In this document: positions 6,223 to 8,646 of the stretch, one piece after another
Position numbering within the stretch: position 1 is the stretch's first letter
Layout: the number at the start of each line of letters is the position of its first letter
Origin: Clostridia bacterium
GTDB lineage: Bacteria > Bacillota > Clostridia > UBA1381
NCBI GenBank assembly: GCA_017420825.1
Contig: JAFQNU010000086.1
Span: forward strand, 1-8,646
DNA length: 8,646 nucleotides
Direction of reading: 5' to 3'
Position numbers and translations under genes: made by a program
The notes under the pieces: model-generated
What the model saw: the letters and a program-made list of their open reading frames with translations, nothing else
Databases searched by the model: none
What the model was told of the DNA's origin: nothing

Positions 6223-7950
6223 ATGGTAAACTTAAAAATAAATGGTCAGGACGTGTGTGTACCCGAGGGTTACACCATTCTTGACGCTGCTCGTGAGGTT
6301 GGTATCAACATTCCTACCTTATGTTATTTAAAGGATATAAATAAAATCGGTGCTTGCCGTATGTGTCTTGTTGAGGTTAAAGGCGCAAGAGGCTTGCAGG
6401 CTGCTTGTGTTTACCCCGTTTCTGAAGGTCTTGAGGTATTCACTAATTCCGAAAAGGCACGTAATGCAAGAAGACTTACTTTGGAGCTTATTCTTTCAAA
6501 CCACGAAAAGAAATGCTTGACTTGTATCAGAAATCACAATTGTGAATTACAGTCACTTGCAGAAGACCTTGGCGTTGACAATATCAGATTTGAGGGTGAG
6601 AATATTCCTTATGAAATAGACAATCTCTCAACATCACTTGTAAGAGATAATAATAAATGTGTACTTTGCAGACGTTGTATTGCAGCTTGTGATAAGCAGA
6701 CAATCTCTGTTATCTCATGTGTAAACAGAGGCTTTACAACAGAGGTTGCAACAGCATTTGGTGAATCAATGGCAGATGTTGCTTGTATCTACTGCGGTCA
6801 GTGTATAAATGCTTGTCCTGTTGGTGCTTTGTATGAAAACAGCCACATTCCACAGGTTCAAAAGGCAATTGATAACCCACAAAAGCACGTTGTTGTACAA
6901 ACTGCTCCTGCTGTTCGTGCAGCATTGGGTGAAGAGTTCGGCTTACCAATCGGTACACCTGTTACAGGTAAGATGGTTGCAGCTTTAAGAAGACTTGGCT
7001 TTGATAAGGTATTTGACACAGATACTGCCGCTGATGTTACAATCATGGAAGAGGGTACAGAGTTTATCGAAAGATTTACAAAGCAGGAAAAGCTTCCTCT
7101 AATCACATCTTGTTCACCGGGTTGGGTTAAGTTCTGTGAGCATTACTATCCTGAATTTATCGACAACCTTTCAAGTGCTAAATCTCCAATGGAAATTTTC
7201 GGTGCTATTATTAAGTCATACTATGCTGAAAAGTCAGGAATTAACAAGGATGATATCTACTCTGTTGCTATTATGCCCTGTACCTCTAAAAAATATGAGG
7301 CTGCAAGACCTGAACATTCAACAAGCGGTGCACAGGATATAGATGCATCATTGACAACAAGAGAGCTTGCAAGAATGATTAAGCAGGCAGGTATTAACTT
7401 TGCAGAGCTTCCTGATGAAGAATTTGACCAGCCATTCGGTATGGCAACAGGTGCCGGTGTAATATTCGGTACAACAGGCGGTGTTATGGAAGCAGCAATC
7501 AGAACAGTTTATGAAATTCTTGAAAAGAAGCCTTTGGATAACTTAAATGTTACTGCAGTAAGAGGTCTTGACGGAGTTAAGGAAGCTACCCTAAAGATTG
7601 CAGGTAAAGACGTTAAGATTGCAGTTGTTCACGGAACAAATAATGCAAGAACAATCTTAGAAAAGGTTAAAGCAGGCGAGCACTATGACTTTATCGAAGT
7701 TATGGCTTGTCCGGGTGGATGTATCAACGGCGGCGGTCAGCCAATTGTTGACGCAAAAACAAGAGAGTATGTTGACGTTAAGGCAGAGAGAGCTAAGGCA
7801 CTCTATTCAGAGGACGAAGCATCAACTTTGAGAAAGTCTCATGAAAACCCGTACGTTCAGGCTCTTTATAAGGAATATTTCGGCGAACCTTGCTCACATA
7901 AGGCTCACGAACTGCTCCACACTCACTATACAGCAAGAAAGAAATATTAA
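6223..7950 (+). CDS. hydA: NADH-dependent [FeFe] hydrogenase, catalytic H-cluster subunit
   Basis: Predicted 575-residue catalytic subunit that reduces protons or oxidises H2. N-terminal [2Fe-2S] ligands are C34, C45, C48, C62. The His-Cys [4Fe-4S] site is H94, C98, C101, C107. Two further [4Fe-4S] sites use C146, C149, C152, C156 and C188, C191, C194, C198. The H-cluster domain has L1 TSCSPGW (295-301), L2 MPCTSKK (C353) and L3 ACPGGCINGGGQP (C496, C500). Compared with C. pasteurianum CpI, the proton path is kept (C297, E277, E280, R284, S317). Position 298, aligned with the cluster ligand Cys300, is Ser. The protein ends like CpI (HELLHTHY) and lacks the extra C-terminal [2Fe-2S] domain of longer homologues such as Thermotoga HydA. 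The ribosome binding site is AAAGGA (6206-6211), 11 nt before the ATG. It is the last gene of the operon and is followed by a strong terminator. No maturase genes (hydE, hydF, hydG) are in the window. Confidence 0.97.
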   Translation: MVNLKINGQDVCVPEGYTILDAAREVGINIPTLCYLKDINKIGACRMCLVEVKGARGLQAACVYPVSEGLEVFTNSEKARNARRLTLELILSNHEKKCLTCIRNHNCELQSLAEDLGVDNIRFEGENIPYEIDNLSTSLVRDNNKCVLCRRCIAACDKQTISVISCVNRGFTTEVATAFGESMADVACIYCGQCINACPVGALYENSHIPQVQKAIDNPQKHVVVQTAPAVRAALGEEFGLPIGTPVTGKMVAALRRLGFDKVFDTDTAADVTIMEEGTEFIERFTKQEKLPLITSCSPGWVKFCEHYYPEFIDNLSSAKSPMEIFGAIIKSYYAEKSGINKDDIYSVAIMPCTSKKYEAARPEHSTSGAQDIDASLTTRELARMIKQAGINFAELPDEEFDQPFGMATGAGVIFGTTGGVMEAAIRTVYEILEKKPLDNLNVTAVRGLDGVKEATLKIAGKDVKIAVVHGTNNARTILEKVKAGEHYDFIEVMACPGGCINGGGQPIVDAKTREYVDVKAERAKALYSEDEASTLRKSHENPYVQALYKEYFGEPCSHKAHELLHTHYTARKKY

Positions 7951-7956
7951 TAAATT

Positions 7957-7991
7957 ACACCGTCCCATAAAATTGTGGGACGGTGTTTTTT
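7957..7991 (+). terminator. Intrinsic terminator of the hyd operon
   Basis: A perfect 11-bp stem, ACACCGTCCCA (7957-7967) / TGGGACGGTGT (7976-7986), with an 8-nt loop, runs into six T residues (7986-7991). It starts 6 nt after the hydA stop. Confidence 0.95.
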
Positions 7992-8003
7992 AGTAATTTA
8001 CAT

Positions 8004-8044
8004 AAAAAAATAACCCCCACTCCGCTAAAAGTTAGGGTTATTTT
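8004..8044 (-). terminator. Probable terminator for the minus-strand gene
   Basis: The 10-bp inverted repeat AAAATAACCC (8007-8016) / GGGTTATTTT (8035-8044) has an 18-nt loop. Read on the minus strand, the stem is followed by more U residues (complement of 8004-8006), so it fits an intrinsic terminator about 90 nt past the stop of the minus gene. The AT-rich outer stem and TTTT on the plus side mean it could also back up hydA termination. The long loop makes it weaker than its neighbour. Confidence 0.5.
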
Positions 8045-8058
8045 AATCTAAACACTTT

Positions 8059-8087
8059 GGCATGACCGTTTAAAGTCTTGCCTTTTT
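8059..8087 (+). other. Imperfect hairpin with T run between convergent genes
   Basis: GGCATGAC (8059-8066) and GTCTTGCC (8075-8082) form an 8-position stem with one T-T mismatch and an 8-nt loop, followed by five T (8083-8087) on the plus strand. An alternative pairing, ACTTT (8054-8058) / AAAGT (8072-8076), overlaps it. It lies 68 nt beyond the hyd terminator, between convergent genes. It could be a back-up terminator or a remnant of a small structured RNA; no RNA family is recognised. Confidence 0.35.
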
Positions 8088-8133
8088 CTATATTTATTAT
8101 ATTAAATAAATTCTGTTTTGTCAACTATTTTTT

Positions 8134-8394
8134 TTATTCATTTTCGCTATTCTCATATGCTTTTGCAAACAACATTCCCAACATAAAGCCGTTTTTAAAT
8201 GTACCTAAGCATTCTTCATCCTCAACATCAAGCTTTAATTCAGTAAGCTTTTCATACTCAATGAGCTGTTCTTCCGACAGTTTTCGACAAAATTCCCTGC
8301 TCGCCTCCATATATTTAACGTATTCTTCCGATGTTAGTGCTTTTCTGTGATGTTCCCTTATGTAATTTAAATATAATTCTTCAAGTATCTTCAC
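8134..8394 (-). CDS. Small acidic protein of unknown function, resembling DUF6809
   Basis: Predicted 86-residue, Glu/Lys-rich, mostly helical cytosolic protein with no cysteine cluster, signal peptide or membrane anchor. Its layout is an N-terminal LEELYLNYI segment, a charged middle (residues about 15-55), and a C-terminal FKNGFMLGMLFAKAY helix. This resembles small DUF6809-type proteins common in Clostridia; the match is from memory and no function is known. The first ATG (8400) has its GGAGG site (complement of 8402-8406) only 1 nt away, too close for use. GTG 8394, two codons further, is 7 nt from it and gives the family-like start M-K-I-L-E-E-L-Y, so it is chosen. The gene is convergent with the hyd operon and has a separate promoter and a structured leader. 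Confidence 0.75.
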   Translation of the reverse strand: MKILEELYLNYIREHHRKALTSEEYVKYMEASREFCRKLSEEQLIEYEKLTELKLDVEDEECLGTFKNGFMLGMLFAKAYENSENE

Positions 8395-8423
8395 ATTCAT
8401 TCCTCCAATTTTTTTTAAAAATT

Positions 8424-8463
8424 AAAAAATGTGTGACGCGCGCTTTCACACAGAGTCACACAT
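8424..8463 (-). promoter_or_regulatory. Terminator-like leader hairpin upstream of the minus-strand gene
   Basis: On the minus strand, a perfect 9-bp stem ATGTGTGAC / GTCACACAT (complements of 8455-8463 and 8429-8437), with a 17-nt loop, is followed by a run of T. That is the form of an intrinsic terminator, yet it lies about 30 nt before the start codon, between the predicted promoter and the ribosome binding site. The loop contains a second TGTGTGA copy that can pair with the same 3' arm. This suggests attenuation; it could equally end a transcript coming from further right. Confidence 0.5.
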
Positions 8464-8484
8464 AAAAAATATGTAACTCCAAGG

Positions 8485-8512
8485 TGTATATTGCAGCACA
8501 CACAAAATTCAA
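8485..8512 (-). promoter_or_regulatory. Predicted promoter of the minus-strand gene
   Basis: On the minus strand, TTGAAT (complement of 8507-8512) is followed by a 16-bp spacer and TATACA (complement of 8485-8490). The expected start is near 8478, giving a leader of about 84 nt that contains the hairpin at 8429-8463. The -35 box lies inside the inverted-repeat element, and the -10 box lies just outside it. Confidence 0.4.
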
Positions 8513-8633
8513 ATAAATAACATAAATTTATAAAGAACTAATCAGGAGCACATATTTTTTTCAATTTGTGATCCTTTATAAAATAATGTTAATTTGAATT
8601 TTTAGTGAGAAAAACTCCTCACTGTGTGCTGCA
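8492..8633. repeat. AT-rich 142-bp inverted-repeat element, MITE-like
   Basis: The ends carry a perfect 11-bp inverted repeat, TGCAGCACACA (8492-8502) and its complement (8623-8633). Further in, the arms remain complementary in blocks: AAAATTCAAAT (8504-8514) with ATTTGAATTTT (8592-8602), TAACAT (8518-8523) with ATGTTA (8586-8591), TTTATAAAG (8527-8535) with CTTTATAAA (8574-8582), and the centre AGGAGCACA (8544-8552) with TGTGATCCT (8567-8575, one mismatch). The right arm has an extra small hairpin, AGTGAG (8604-8609) / CTCACT (8618-8623). No coding region is visible. This is the shape of a miniature inverted-repeat element or a long structured RNA. No clear target-site duplication flanks it: left TATAT, right TAATT. 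Confidence 0.5.
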
Positions 8634-8646
8634 TAATTATTTTATT

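Noticed and set aside
8078..8350. Plus-strand 90-codon frame opposite the small acidic gene
   Set aside because: It is a Phe/Ser-rich shadow of the minus-strand gene, starts in a hairpin and has no ribosome binding site.
8486..8638. Target-site duplication flanking the inverted-repeat element
   Set aside because: The flanks (TATAT left, TAATT right) are not identical over a useful length in this AT-rich context.
1..8646. tRNA, rRNA, CRISPR arrays or transposase genes
   Set aside because: I looked for cloverleaf, spaced-repeat and transposase patterns and found none.

Overview
The window looks like chromosomal DNA from a low-GC anaerobic Firmicute of the class Clostridia. It is AT-rich, has strong AGGAGG-type ribosome binding sites and TTG/GTG starts, and carries a clostridial-type trimeric [FeFe] hydrogenase operon. 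I cannot name the species. A fermentative, H2-producing (for example gut) clostridium is the natural inference.

Layout, left to right. (1) The 3' part of a PAP2-family membrane phosphatase gene (start lies outside the window). (2) A PutP-type sodium/proline symporter gene with its own promoter and a clean intrinsic terminator. (3) A stand-alone PHP-domain metallophosphoesterase gene with a near-consensus promoter and an unresolved, probably non-standard, start codon. (4) A five-gene operon, hydC - HATPase - three-cysteine thioredoxin-like protein - hydB - hydA, read from an extended -10 promoter and ended by an 11-bp-stem terminator. (5) A minus-strand gene for a small acidic protein, resembling the DUF6809 type, with a hairpin-rich leader. 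(6) An AT-rich, roughly 142-bp inverted-repeat element at the right edge.

How the genes work together. HydA (H-cluster subunit), HydB (flavin/NAD subunit) and HydC ([2Fe-2S] subunit) form a soluble trimeric hydrogenase. Characterised relatives couple NADH and reduced ferredoxin oxidation to H2 formation, or run the reverse (electron bifurcation/confurcation). Between hydC and hydB lie two accessory genes with no settled role: a histidine-kinase-like ATPase without kinase dimerisation or sensor domains, and a thioredoxin-fold protein that keeps only three of the four usual cluster cysteines. The PHP gene just upstream is on the same strand with no visible terminator before the operon, so it may belong to the same functional unit.

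The points most worth a second look are these. The HydA L1 motif reads TSCSPGW, with Ser where the [4Fe-4S]H-ligating Cys of TSCCPGW is expected, while the proton-path residues are intact. The PHP/ATPase/three-Cys accessory set is unexplained. The PHP start appears to be ATA or CTG behind a G7 Shine-Dalgarno. On the right, the minus-strand gene appears to take its -35 box from the end of the inverted-repeat element, followed by a terminator-like leader hairpin.
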